Assembly (NCBI GenBank): GCA_021298195.1
Contig: JAJTEQ010000015.1
Span: 1-32,800, forward strand
Direction: 5' to 3'
From: Ilumatobacteraceae bacterium
GTDB taxonomy: Bacteria > Actinomycetota > Acidimicrobiia > Acidimicrobiales > Ilumatobacteraceae
DNA: 32,800 nucleotides
The notes under the pieces: model-generated
What the model was told of the DNA's origin: nothing
The model's input: the letters and a program-made list of their open reading frames with translations, nothing else
Database searches by the model: none
Shown here: positions 8,124 to 15,235 of the stretch, piece by piece
Layout: each line of letters opens with the position of its first letter
Position numbering within the stretch: the first letter of the stretch is position 1
Position numbers and translations under genes: made by a program

Positions 8124-8912
8124 TCAGGTGTGCCGGATGGTGACGCCGCCGTCGACCGGAATGCTGACACCCGTAACGAACGACGAAGCCGGCAGGCACA
8201 AACTGAGGGTCACGTGCGCCACCTCTTCCGGATCGGCGTAACGACGAAGAGCCACGCGTCGGCCCGCGTACTTGTTCTTCGCCTCGTCCGGGATGCCCGC
8301 GGTCATGCCGGTGTTGATCGGTCCGGGACAGATGCAATTGACGGTGATACCGGTCGGACCCAACTCGACCGCGAGACTTCTCGTCAACCCCGTGACACCC
8401 GCCTTCGACGCCGAGTAGGCCGAGATTCCGGGAGTCGCCACGATCGCCTCGGTGGACGCGATGTTCACGATGCGACCGGCGTCGGACGCCCGCAGAAAGG
8501 GCAGGGTGGCCCGTATCGCCCGCACGTACGCGCTGAGGTTGATCGCCAACGTCCGATTCCAGGCCTCATCGAATGATTCGTCATCGAAGCCGAGCGGAGT
8601 CGGTCGGGATATCCCGGCGTTGTTGATGAGGGCATCCACGACGCCGGTGACCGATCCGAATCCCGCGATCACCGAACGCAGGGTGCGGTCGTCGGTCACG
8701 TCGACCACGTGAGCCGAGACGGCGTTCTCGCCGTGCACGGACGCGATCTCCGTGCCGGTCGTGACGACGGATTCGTTGTTGTCGAGGATGCACACCGTCG
8801 CGCCCTCGTCGGCGAAGAGATGGGCCGTGGCGCGGCCCATCCCGCTCCCGGCGCCCGTGATCACGACCCGACGCCCGGACACCGAGCGACTCAGCCGCGA
8901 CAGTCGACTCAT
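8124..8912 (-). CDS. SDR-family NAD(P)-dependent oxidoreductase
   Basis: Classical short-chain dehydrogenase of 262 aa, normal length. The cofactor motif TGAGSGMG lies near residues 19-26, the NNAG motif follows, and the catalytic Ser (NIASTEA) and Tyr-x3-Lys (YSASK) are present, as is the PGPINTGM segment. An acidic residue after the second strand (CILDNNE) suggests NAD(H) rather than NADPH. It is the last gene of a five-gene minus-strand operon; its ATG overlaps the stop of the upstream PPOX gene (ATGA, 8909-8912). Substrate unknown; 3-oxoacyl or secondary alcohol substrates are usual for this class. Confidence 0.9.
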   Translation of the reverse strand: MSRLSRLSRSVSGRRVVITGAGSGMGRATAHLFADEGATVCILDNNESVVTTGTEIASVHGENAVSAHVVDVTDDRTLRSVIAGFGSVTGVVDALINNAGISRPTPLGFDDESFDEAWNRTLAINLSAYVRAIRATLPFLRASDAGRIVNIASTEAIVATPGISAYSASKAGVTGLTRSLAVELGPTGITVNCICPGPINTGMTAGIPDEAKNKYAGRRVALRRYADPEEVAHVTLSLCLPASSFVTGVSIPVDGGVTIRHT

Positions 8913-9340
8913 CGACGCCACTGCTCCCGACCGGCGATTCCGTAATTGCGCAGGATCGTCGCACGGTCGGGCTCGATTCGAAGGAACACGTGAGTCGCCG
9001 CGGTCGGCCCACCCGGTTCGAACGGCGACAGGTCGTAACCCATCTTGTCCCAAAGTTCCGTGCGTCCCCGGTCGTCGTCGACGACGAACGCGTTTCCCCA
9101 AACGATGCACGAGTCCCAATTCGTGCCGGGCCCGACGGCGAAGTGAACCGACAACCGCGGGTTCATCCGCAGATTGGCCACCTTGCGACTGTCCGTGCGT
9201 ACGAAGGTCAGAATCGAATCGCCGAACCACGCCACCGCCACCGGTGCCACGTGGGGTTCACCAGCGGAACTCACGGTGGCCACGTACGCCAGGGGACCGT
9301 ACCGAGCACTGTCGGTGCGGACGTCGTGCAAGGAGATCAT
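8909..9340 (-). CDS. PPOX-class (pyridoxamine 5'-phosphate oxidase-like split barrel) protein B
   Basis: Small split-barrel flavin or F420-binding protein of 143 aa. The pattern LAYVATVSSAGEPHVAPV, then LTFVRTDSRKVANLRMNPR and a C-terminal RATILRNYGIAGREQW, is that of the PPOX superfamily common in actinobacteria. The ATG at 9340 overlaps the upstream stop as ATGA (9337-9340); a GTG at 9352 in the same frame would add four residues and is less likely. It is a diverged tandem copy of the next gene: the two share PGGP, the RA-ILR-YG-AG-E-W end and similar length. The substrate is unknown. Confidence 0.8.
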   Translation of the reverse strand: MISLHDVRTDSARYGPLAYVATVSSAGEPHVAPVAVAWFGDSILTFVRTDSRKVANLRMNPRLSVHFAVGPGTNWDSCIVWGNAFVVDDDRGRTELWDKMGYDLSPFEPGGPTAATHVFLRIEPDRATILRNYGIAGREQWRR

Positions 9341-9783
9341 GGTCTCGCCCACCGCTCGATGCCGGCCGCTCCGTACATGCGAAGGATGACCGCACGATCC
9401 ACGTCGATACGCATGAACGCCGTGTCGGGACTCTTGTCAGGTCCACCGGGTGCGAAGGCGTTCAGGTCGTAATCGAACACCCCGGTCCAGAGTCGACGTT
9501 TCGTCTCGAGATCGGCGAGGACCGTCGCGCGCCCCCACACCTCGACGCCGTCGCCGTTCTCGGTGACCTGCCAGTGCATCGCGACCCGATCGTTCACGGA
9601 GACGTTGTGACTCTTCACCGAGTCGGTCCCCACCATCACCCACAACACGTCGCCCTCCCAACAGGGGTGCACCGGGACCACGTCGGGCTCACCGTCGGCA
9701 CCCACCGTGGCCAGATGGGCCCACACACTCAATTTCGCGGCGAACTCTCTCACCTTCGACAACGACACCGCCTCAGCTCCCAT
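9337..9783 (-). CDS. PPOX-class split-barrel protein A
   Basis: Split-barrel protein of 148 aa, paralogous to the following gene. It carries WAHLATVGADGEPDVVPV, DSVKSHNVSVNDRVAMHW, and the end RAVILRMYGAAGIERW. Its ATG at 9783 is preceded by a clear GAGGAGGGAG ribosome binding site (about 9790-9800 on the complementary strand), the strongest Shine-Dalgarno sequence in this operon. It follows the methyltransferase gene after a 26-bp gap and overlaps copy B by 4 bp. Members of this superfamily bind FMN, F420 or heme; I cannot tell which applies here. Confidence 0.82.
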   Translation of the reverse strand: MGAEAVSLSKVREFAAKLSVWAHLATVGADGEPDVVPVHPCWEGDVLWVMVGTDSVKSHNVSVNDRVAMHWQVTENGDGVEVWGRATVLADLETKRRLWTGVFDYDLNAFAPGGPDKSPDTAFMRIDVDRAVILRMYGAAGIERWARP

Positions 9784-9809
9784 GCTGTTCTCCCTCCTCT
9801 GCCCGGACT

Positions 9810-10916
9810 TTAGGGCCTGATCTCATAGAAGGCGTTCAACGAGTGCTCGATGTCCAACCGCCGAAAACGCGTGAAGCCGGCTTCGACGGCCATCTCACGG
9901 GCTTTGCTCTCCGGCAAACCCAAGGTGCCGAGACCCGCTCCGCCGGGGACCGACATGGCCGACGACATGCACGACATCACGCTGATTCCGTACATCAGGG
10001 ACGCCATGGGATTCTTGCGCATCGTCTCCTCGAACGTGTCGAGGGCCTTGATGTCCACCAGCAGCCAGATTCCGTCGTCTTTCAAGCTACGCCGGATGGA
10101 TCCCATCACCTCCTGCGGATGAGTCATGTCGTGGATGCAATCGAAGGCGGTGACGAAATCCAGGGAGCCGTCCTCTGGCAGTGGATCGCGTCGCGGATCA
10201 CGGAACTCGACGTTCGACACCGACTCCCGAGCCTTGCGGTCCGCGGCTCGTTCGAGGGCGAACCGGGAAATGTCGTATCCGACCACGTGGGAGTTCGGGA
10301 ACGCGGACGCCATCCGTATCGCGGCGCCACCCGCACCACATCCGATGTCGGCGACCCGCGCCCCCGCGGTCAAACGTTCGGGCAGTCCGTCCATCGAGGG
10401 AAGCACGGTCGGGAGCAGGTGACTACGACTCCACGGTTCGAAGCTGCGCTCGATGCCCACCGCGCCATCGGGACCATGGCTGTCGTAATCATGTCCCACG
10501 CCCGTGCGGAAAGACTCGGGTAGCACCTGCAACGAGTTCATCGTTTGCGGCAACCGGTGGAACATCCCCATCCCGAATGCCGGATGGCTCTCGTCGGCGA
10601 GAACCACTCTCGCTTCCGGACCGAGGGCGTACCGGTCGGCGTCGGTGTCGTGCCTCACCTCGACGATTCGTGCCGCCGCCTGGTTGTGAATCCATTCCTG
10701 CACCCATCTCGGATGCAACCCGAGTCGTGCCGCCAGTTCGTCGCTCGTGAGGTACTGCTCGACGCGGGCCAACTCCGTGTACAGACCGAGTCGGTCACCG
10801 AGGTGGATCATTCCCGCGGTCACCGCCCCCTCGAGTTTGGAGAAGATGAGAAACGAGAACATCCGCACCTTGTCGGGGTCGGGTGGCGTCCCGAGGTCAG
10901 TAGGTCCGGTGCTCAT
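9810..10916 (-). CDS. SAM-dependent methyltransferase with N-terminal winged helix
   Basis: Class I methyltransferase of 368 aa. The N-terminal part (about residues 20-110) looks like a winged-helix/dimerisation domain (LTSDELAARLGLHPRWVQEW). The Rossmann-like domain follows with motif I ADIGCGAGG (189-197), VVGYDIS, and DFVTAFDCIHDM. The layout resembles the mycobacterial Rv2258c-type methyltransferases and the plant/bacterial O-methyltransferase fold. The substrate is unknown. Its start lies in the last 20 bases of the upstream histidine phosphatase gene (10897-10916), and CAGGAG about 10 nt before the ATG serves as a ribosome binding site. Near the C-terminus is a Met- and Ser-rich stretch (VMSCMSSAMSVPGG). 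Confidence 0.85.
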   Translation of the reverse strand: MSTGPTDLGTPPDPDKVRMFSFLIFSKLEGAVTAGMIHLGDRLGLYTELARVEQYLTSDELAARLGLHPRWVQEWIHNQAAARIVEVRHDTDADRYALGPEARVVLADESHPAFGMGMFHRLPQTMNSLQVLPESFRTGVGHDYDSHGPDGAVGIERSFEPWSRSHLLPTVLPSMDGLPERLTAGARVADIGCGAGGAAIRMASAFPNSHVVGYDISRFALERAADRKARESVSNVEFRDPRRDPLPEDGSLDFVTAFDCIHDMTHPQEVMGSIRRSLKDDGIWLLVDIKALDTFEETMRKNPMASLMYGISVMSCMSSAMSVPGGAGLGTLGLPESKAREMAVEAGFTRFRRLDIEHSLNAFYEIRP

Positions 10917-11583
10917 GATCCAAATGCTCCTGGTCGCTCAAACGTGTCAGACCGAACGTGTGACCGTCTCCCATCTCGTGGGACGTCAATCGGGTGATCG
11001 ACGCATGACCGATCACGAAGCGTTCCCATTCCCACGGGGTCGGTTGCAGCCCGAGCAGGTGACAGATCAGCACGCTGTTGGTGCCGGCGTGGGCGACGAG
11101 GAGAATCCGACGATGTCCCCCGTCGAACCTCCAGACCGGCAACGAGCCGGATACCGGTGTGGCGCCACGCTCGGCCATGAAGGCGCCGGCACCGGCATGG
11201 ATGCGACCGACGAACTCCTTCACCGACTCGCCCCCCGTCAGTCCGTGCCAGCGGTCATGAGACGCTCGCGAACGCTCCTCGGCGTAGGCGGCATCGGCCT
11301 TCTCCCTCGGTGTGCCGTGCCACAACGGATTGCGAATCTCTTCCAGCCAGTGCTGGGTGACCATCGTCGGGTCGTCGATTCCCCGATCCGAGAGCAAGGG
11401 ACGCGCGGTCTGTTGCGCGCGCACGAGTGGCGACACCCAGATTTCGTCGAACACCTCACCGAACAACGCGCCCGCGACAGCCCGAGCCTGTCTCTGTCCG
11501 CGCTCGGTGAGGGGAGGGTTGTCCACGTTCAGACCGTCGCGAACCCACTCCGGTTCGCCGTGTCGCACCAGGATCAGTTCCAC
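10897..11583 (-). CDS. Histidine phosphatase family protein (phosphoglycerate mutase-like)
   Basis: Phosphatase of 228 aa with the LVRHGEPEW motif at the extreme N-terminus (catalytic His8) and the second catalytic His in ILLVAHAGTNS, plus PLTERGQRQA and SPLVRAQQTA that complete the phosphate pocket. The GTG at 11583 is preferred because it starts right at the first strand of the fold and has GAGGAAGAGAG upstream. It opens the five-gene minus-strand operon running down to 8124. A leaderless 11-codon mini-ORF (11574-11609) overlaps this start. Substrate unknown; relatives act on phosphosugars, cobalamin intermediates or phosphoproteins. Confidence 0.87.
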   Translation of the reverse strand: MELILVRHGEPEWVRDGLNVDNPPLTERGQRQARAVAGALFGEVFDEIWVSPLVRAQQTARPLLSDRGIDDPTMVTQHWLEEIRNPLWHGTPREKADAAYAEERSRASHDRWHGLTGGESVKEFVGRIHAGAGAFMAERGATPVSGSLPVWRFDGGHRRILLVAHAGTNSVLICHLLGLQPTPWEWERFVIGHASITRLTSHEMGDGHTFGLTRLSDQEHLDHEHRTY

Positions 11584-11609
11584 CGGATCATCTCTCTTCC
11601 TCGCGCCAT
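11574..11609 (-). other. Possible leaderless 11-codon upstream ORF overlapping the phosphatase start
   Basis: On the minus strand TACGGT (11616-11621) is followed by 6 nt and an ATG (11607-11609) that opens a peptide MARGREMIRWN ending at TGA 11574-11576, a few bases past the GTG of the phosphatase gene (11583, different frame). The spacing is the same leaderless signature seen at real starts in this window. It may couple translation into the phosphatase gene, or the ATG may be incidental. Confidence 0.35.
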
Positions 11610-11665
11610 GCCCCGACCGTACTCGTCGTGTGGTTCCCGCACGGTCGTCCGACACGGCCTCGTTG

Positions 11666-11671
11666 TAGGGT
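11666..11671 (+). promoter_or_regulatory. Leaderless -10 element of the DoxX gene
   Basis: TAGGGT is followed by GATCGC (6 nt) and the ATG at 11678, the leaderless layout repeated throughout the window. Confidence 0.6.
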
Positions 11672-11677
11672 GATCGC

Positions 11678-12193
11678 ATGAATTTCTCCGGTCTCGACCA
11701 ACTCAATGTGGGGTTGTTGCTCCTTCGTCTCTGTCTCGGCCTTTTTCTCGCGTACCACGGTTACAACAAGGTCTTCGGTGGCGGGGGCCTGAAGGGCACG
11801 GCCGGATGGTTCGGAAGCATCGGTATGAAGTGGCCGGCGTGGCAGGCGCGTATCGCCGCCACCACCGAGATCGGCGCCGGAGTGATGTTGGCCGCGGGCT
11901 TCCTCACGCCGTTGGCCGCGGCGGGAGTGATCGGCATCATGGTGGTCGCCATCGTCGTCGCGCACGCCAAGGTCGGCTTCTTCGTGTTCCTGCCCAATCA
12001 GGGATGGGAGTACTGCGCGACGATCGCCATCGGGGCCGCGGCGGTCGGCATCATGGGGCCCGGCGACTTGTCCCTGGACAATTCCTTCGACTTGGTCGCC
12101 TCGGGGTGGACCGGTGCCGTGATCGCGCTCACGGTCGGTGTCGGTGGCGCAGTGCTCCAACTTCTCTCGTCCTACCGACCCACGGCATCCTGA
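11678..12193 (+). CDS. DoxX-family membrane protein
   Basis: Four-helix membrane protein of 171 aa. LLRLCLGLFLAYHGYNKVFGGGGL at the first helix and the following GTAGWFGSIGMKWP, then TTEIGAGVMLAAGFLTPLAAA, are diagnostic of the DoxX/SURF4 fold. Such proteins are associated with thiosulfate:quinone oxidoreductase subunits or, in mycobacteria, with a redox-protective membrane complex; no partner for either is adjacent here. It is transcribed from a leaderless promoter and its TGA overlaps the ATG of the next gene by one base (TGATG), indicating a two-gene operon. Confidence 0.88.
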   Translation: MNFSGLDQLNVGLLLLRLCLGLFLAYHGYNKVFGGGGLKGTAGWFGSIGMKWPAWQARIAATTEIGAGVMLAAGFLTPLAAAGVIGIMVVAIVVAHAKVGFFVFLPNQGWEYCATIAIGAAAVGIMGPGDLSLDNSFDLVASGWTGAVIALTVGVGGAVLQLLSSYRPTAS

Positions 12194-12711
12194 TGCCCGG
12201 TCGACGCTGGGTGCGGGCCGTTCTCGGTCTCATCTGTCTCGGGCTGGCCGCGTTCTGGGTGTGGGCACTGTTCTTTCCGCCCACCAAGGAGTCCGTCGTT
12301 CTCATCTCGGACCCATCGTGGTCCGAACGCGCCGAAGCGATTTGCCGTGAAGCGAACCTCAGCCGCGACGAATTGATGGATTTGACGCGCATCGAAGACG
12401 CCGGCACGGACGCCTTGGCTCGTCGTGCGGACATCATCGACGAAGCCACCGAGATCGTCGAGGGAATGGTGGACGAGATTCTCGTGGTGCGACCGACCGG
12501 AACCGAGGACGCCCGACTGGTCGAGACGTGGGAGAAGTTGTATCGCACCTTGATCGACGATCGTCGCCTCTACGCCGATGAACTGCGGGCCGGCACGAAC
12601 GACCCGTTCGCCGAAACCATGATCGAGTCTCCGGTCAGCTCCTACCTGAACGACTTCGCCACCGGCAATCGCATGTTGTCGTGCAAAGCGCCGATGGACC
12701 TGGCCGTCTGA
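12193..12711 (+). CDS. Membrane-anchored protein of unknown function
   Basis: Protein of 172 aa with one N-terminal hydrophobic helix (VLGLICLGLAAFWVWALFF, about residues 9-27) after a basic start, then a mostly helical, acidic soluble part that would face outwards. Two cysteines, one in AEAICREAN and one near the end in RMLSCKAP, frame the soluble domain and could form a disulfide, a pattern seen in many uncharacterised exported actinobacterial proteins. It is coupled to the DoxX gene by a TGATG overlap and converges with the acyltransferase gene 6 bp later. I do not recognise a family. Confidence 0.75.
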   Translation: MPGRRWVRAVLGLICLGLAAFWVWALFFPPTKESVVLISDPSWSERAEAICREANLSRDELMDLTRIEDAGTDALARRADIIDEATEIVEGMVDEILVVRPTGTEDARLVETWEKLYRTLIDDRRLYADELRAGTNDPFAETMIESPVSSYLNDFATGNRMLSCKAPMDLAV

Positions 12712-12717
12712 CACTTT

Positions 12718-13383
12718 TCATCCGACGCTTCGCCACTCCCCGTCCACGTACCGTCGAATGACCTTGGCGGGCGAACCCACGGCGACGCTGTACGACGGGA
12801 TGTCGCCCGTCACCACACTGTTGGCCCCGATGACGACGTGGTCACCGATGGTCGATCCGGGCAGAATCACCGAGCCGTACCCGATCCAGGAGCCGTCGCC
12901 GATCCTCACGGGTTTCTCCGGCATCGACTGGGCGCCGATCGGACGCGTCACGTCCTCGTATCCGTGGTTCTGATCGGTGACGTAGACGTTGTGCCCCGTC
13001 CAGACGTCGTCACCGATGGTGATGGAGAAGTGACCGACGATCGCACTCCCCTTGCCGATCAGACAGCGATCCCCGATGCTGACGACCGGATCGGTGATGC
13101 ACACCTGCCCGGGAGTCATGCCAGCCGACAAGGTGCACTGGGGACCGATCATGGTTCCGGATCCGACGTGTATGTAGCGCTCGTTGTAAATGGTGTTCGG
13201 TGGGTAACAGATCACGCTGTTCGCCCCGAAACGTCCGAAGCGTCGACCCCGAGGAGTCTCGGCACCGATGGCCCCGGCTTGAAACACCAGTTCGGTGAGG
13301 GGATGCACGATCCGCGAGATCATCTTGACCAGGTACCGCCGACCGCGGCCGGTCACGGGGGGCAGCAGGGCCGGACGGGACAC
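12718..13383 (-). CDS. Hexapeptide-repeat acyltransferase (left-handed beta-helix)
   Basis: Protein of 221 aa made of imperfect hexapeptide turns (VSIGDRCLIGKGSAIVG, ITIGDDVWTGHNVYV, VRIGDGSWIGYGSVILPG, STIGDHVVIGANSVVTGDI) closed by the typical VAVGSPAKVIRRY end. It therefore belongs to the maltose/galactoside O-acetyltransferase (LbH) group that transfers acetyl groups to sugars or related molecules; the acceptor is unknown. HNVYVTDQNHGYED matches the loop bearing the catalytic His. The GTG at 13383 is supported by TAACCT 6 nt upstream, giving a leaderless mRNA. The gene stands alone on the minus strand. Confidence 0.87.
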   Translation of the reverse strand: MSRPALLPPVTGRGRRYLVKMISRIVHPLTELVFQAGAIGAETPRGRRFGRFGANSVICYPPNTIYNERYIHVGSGTMIGPQCTLSAGMTPGQVCITDPVVSIGDRCLIGKGSAIVGHFSITIGDDVWTGHNVYVTDQNHGYEDVTRPIGAQSMPEKPVRIGDGSWIGYGSVILPGSTIGDHVVIGANSVVTGDIPSYSVAVGSPAKVIRRYVDGEWRSVG

Positions 13384-13389
13384 GCCGAG

Positions 13390-13395
13390 AGGTTA
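13390..13395 (-). promoter_or_regulatory. Leaderless -10 element of the acyltransferase gene
   Basis: On the minus strand TAACCT, then CTCGGC (6 nt), then the GTG at 13383. It supports that GTG as the start. Confidence 0.55.
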
Positions 13396-13465
13396 CCCAA
13401 CGAGATTCGACGAGTCCGAGGGACGGGTATGCGTCGTCCGGTTGTCACTTTCTGGTCGGAAATCA

Positions 13466-13515
13466 CAGGTTCACGTGACCTGGGCGGTGTCCGGAACGAC
13501 GCTGGTCGCTAGTTT
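13466..13515 (+). promoter_or_regulatory. panB promoter region with an inverted repeat
   Basis: In the divergent gap 13384-13574, CAGGT-t-CAC / GTGACCTG (13466-13482) forms an 8-bp inverted repeat with one bulged base around CACGTG, which could be an operator. Downstream, TAGTTT (13510-13515) is a candidate -10 that would give panB a leader of about 50 nt. Both are read by eye; no regulator is known. Confidence 0.35.
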
Positions 13516-13574
13516 GCCGTCGCTGGCATCGAGTGTCGAGTCACCGCGGTGGCGTCGAGAGGTTCGGAGTTCCG

Positions 13575-14390
13575 ATGAACGAACGCAAGAAGGTCACGGT
13601 TCCCGACCTCGGTCGGTGGCGCGAGTCCGGACGTCGCATCTCGATGATCACCGCTTACGACGCGATGTTCGCCCGCATCGTGGACGAAGCCGGAGTCGAC
13701 GTGATCCTGGTCGGCGATTCGGTCGGGATGGTCGTACAAGGACACTCGAACACGATTCCGGTCGACCTCGGCGAGATGGTGTACCACACCCGCAACGTGG
13801 CCCGGGCGGGCACGAAGGCCCTCGTCGTCGGAGATCTCCCGTTCGGGTCGTACCAAGCCAGCAGCCAGCAAGCCGTCGAATCGAGCATCGCCTTGACCAA
13901 AGCCGGAGCGGAGTGCGTCAAACTCGAGGGCGGTGTTCACGTGGCCGACGCGATCGCGGCCATCACGAGAGTCGACATCCCCGTCATGGGTCACATCGGC
14001 TTGACGCCGCAAAGCTTTCACCGCATGGGCGGACACAAGGTCCAAGGTCGCGTCGAGGGATACGAGGCTGGCAGCCGGAACCGCTTGCTCGAGGATGCGT
14101 ACGCCGTCGAACAAGCCGGGGCGTGCGCCGTCGTCATCGAGGGAGTTCCGATGGAGCTCGCCACCGAGATCACCATGAAGGTCGGCATCCCCACCATCGG
14201 CATCGGTGCCGGAAACGGCTGCAACGGTCAGGTGCTCGTGCTGCACGACGTTCTCGGCCTCTCGGAGTCCAAGCTCAAGTTCGTCAAGCACTACGCCGAC
14301 CTGCGGAGCAGCGCGGTTTCGGCGGTCCAGCGGTACGTCGACGAAGTCGGTTCCGGCGCGTGGCCGGACGCCGATCACTCCTTCAAGTGA
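13575..14390 (+). CDS. panB: 3-methyl-2-oxobutanoate hydroxymethyltransferase (PanB)
   Basis: First committed enzyme of pantothenate synthesis: it transfers a hydroxymethyl group from 5,10-methylenetetrahydrofolate to 2-oxoisovalerate, giving ketopantoate. The 271-aa protein has the usual length and motifs: MITAYDAMFARI, DVILVGDSVGMVVQGH, VGDLPFGSY, CVKLEGG, PVMGHIGLTPQS and PTIGIGAGNGCNGQVLVLHD. The ATG at 13575 is preferred over an in-frame GTG at 13533 because it starts at the conserved N-terminus and has GGAG upstream. Its TGA overlaps the GTG of panC (GTGA, 14387-14390). Confidence 0.95.
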   Translation: MNERKKVTVPDLGRWRESGRRISMITAYDAMFARIVDEAGVDVILVGDSVGMVVQGHSNTIPVDLGEMVYHTRNVARAGTKALVVGDLPFGSYQASSQQAVESSIALTKAGAECVKLEGGVHVADAIAAITRVDIPVMGHIGLTPQSFHRMGGHKVQGRVEGYEAGSRNRLLEDAYAVEQAGACAVVIEGVPMELATEITMKVGIPTIGIGAGNGCNGQVLVLHDVLGLSESKLKFVKHYADLRSSAVSAVQRYVDEVGSGAWPDADHSFK

Positions 14391-15235
14391 GCGCGATCTC
14401 GGCCCTCACTCCCGCCGACGTGACGTCGGCTCTGCGACCGCACCGCACCGCTTCGCGTCGCATCGGTTTCGTGCCCACCATGGGTGCTCTCCACGACGGA
14501 CATCGAGCACTCTTCGATCGTGCGCGCACCGAGTGCGACGTCGTGGTGGCGAGCATTTTCGTGAATCCGATGCAGTTCGAGAATCCGGACGATCTCGCGC
14601 GATACCCGGCGACGTTGTCCGCCGACCTCGAGATCTGCGCGTCCGCGGGCGTCGACCTCGTCTACCGTCCCGCCGCGTCCACGATGTACCCGGTCGGGTT
14701 CGACAGCCGAGTCGACGTGGGTCGAATCGGACGAGTGCTCGAGGGTCGTTCACGCGCGGGCCACTACGACGGCGTGGCCACGGTGGTCGCCAAGCTTCTC
14801 AACGTCGTGCGTCCCGATCGTGCCTATTTCGGACAAAAGGACTACCAGCAGATCCTGGTGGTCGCGAGAATGGTGCTCGATCTCGAGATCGGGGTGGACA
14901 TCATCACGGTCCCCACGGTGCGCGAGACGGACGGATTGGCGTTGTCCAGTCGAAACACCCGATTGGACGCGAACGCTCGCGCCCGCGCCGTCGCGATTTC
15001 ACGGGCCATCGCCGTCACCGCGACCCGTTTCGCACACGGAACGACCGGTGCACGAGAGCTGTCGAATGAAGCCATCGAGACGATCGAAGCGGCCGGGCTC
15101 GACGTCGATTACGTGACCATCACCGACCCGGCGACACTCGAACCACGAGAGACCGTTCGCGCCGGTGACGTCATCCTGGTGGCCGCGACGATCGACGGGG
15201 TCCGTTTGATCGACAACGCTATTCTCGGAGCATGA
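14387..15235 (+). CDS. panC: Pantoate-beta-alanine ligase (PanC)
   Basis: Condenses pantoate and beta-alanine to pantothenate with ATP, through a pantoyl-adenylate. The 282-aa protein contains the nucleotidyltransferase motif HDGH in PTMGALHDGHRAL, FVNPMQF, RAGHYDGVATVVAKL, AYFGQKDYQQ, and the KMSKS-like LSSRN. The GTG start at 14387 overlaps the panB stop. The 3' end overlaps the FAD oxidase gene by 4 bp, so the three genes form one unit. No panD or panE is visible in the window; beta-alanine and ketopantoate reductase must come from elsewhere. Confidence 0.95.
   Translation: MSAISALTPADVTSALRPHRTASRRIGFVPTMGALHDGHRALFDRARTECDVVVASIFVNPMQFENPDDLARYPATLSADLEICASAGVDLVYRPAASTMYPVGFDSRVDVGRIGRVLEGRSRAGHYDGVATVVAKLLNVVRPDRAYFGQKDYQQILVVARMVLDLEIGVDIITVPTVRETDGLALSSRNTRLDANARARAVAISRAIAVTATRFAHGTTGARELSNEAIETIEAAGLDVDYVTITDPATLEPRETVRAGDVILVAATIDGVRLIDNAILGA

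Noticed and set aside
8913-9230. N-terminal extension of the SDR frame
   Set aside because: The ATG at 8912 overlaps the upstream stop and leaves a normal-length SDR; the extension is Arg-rich.
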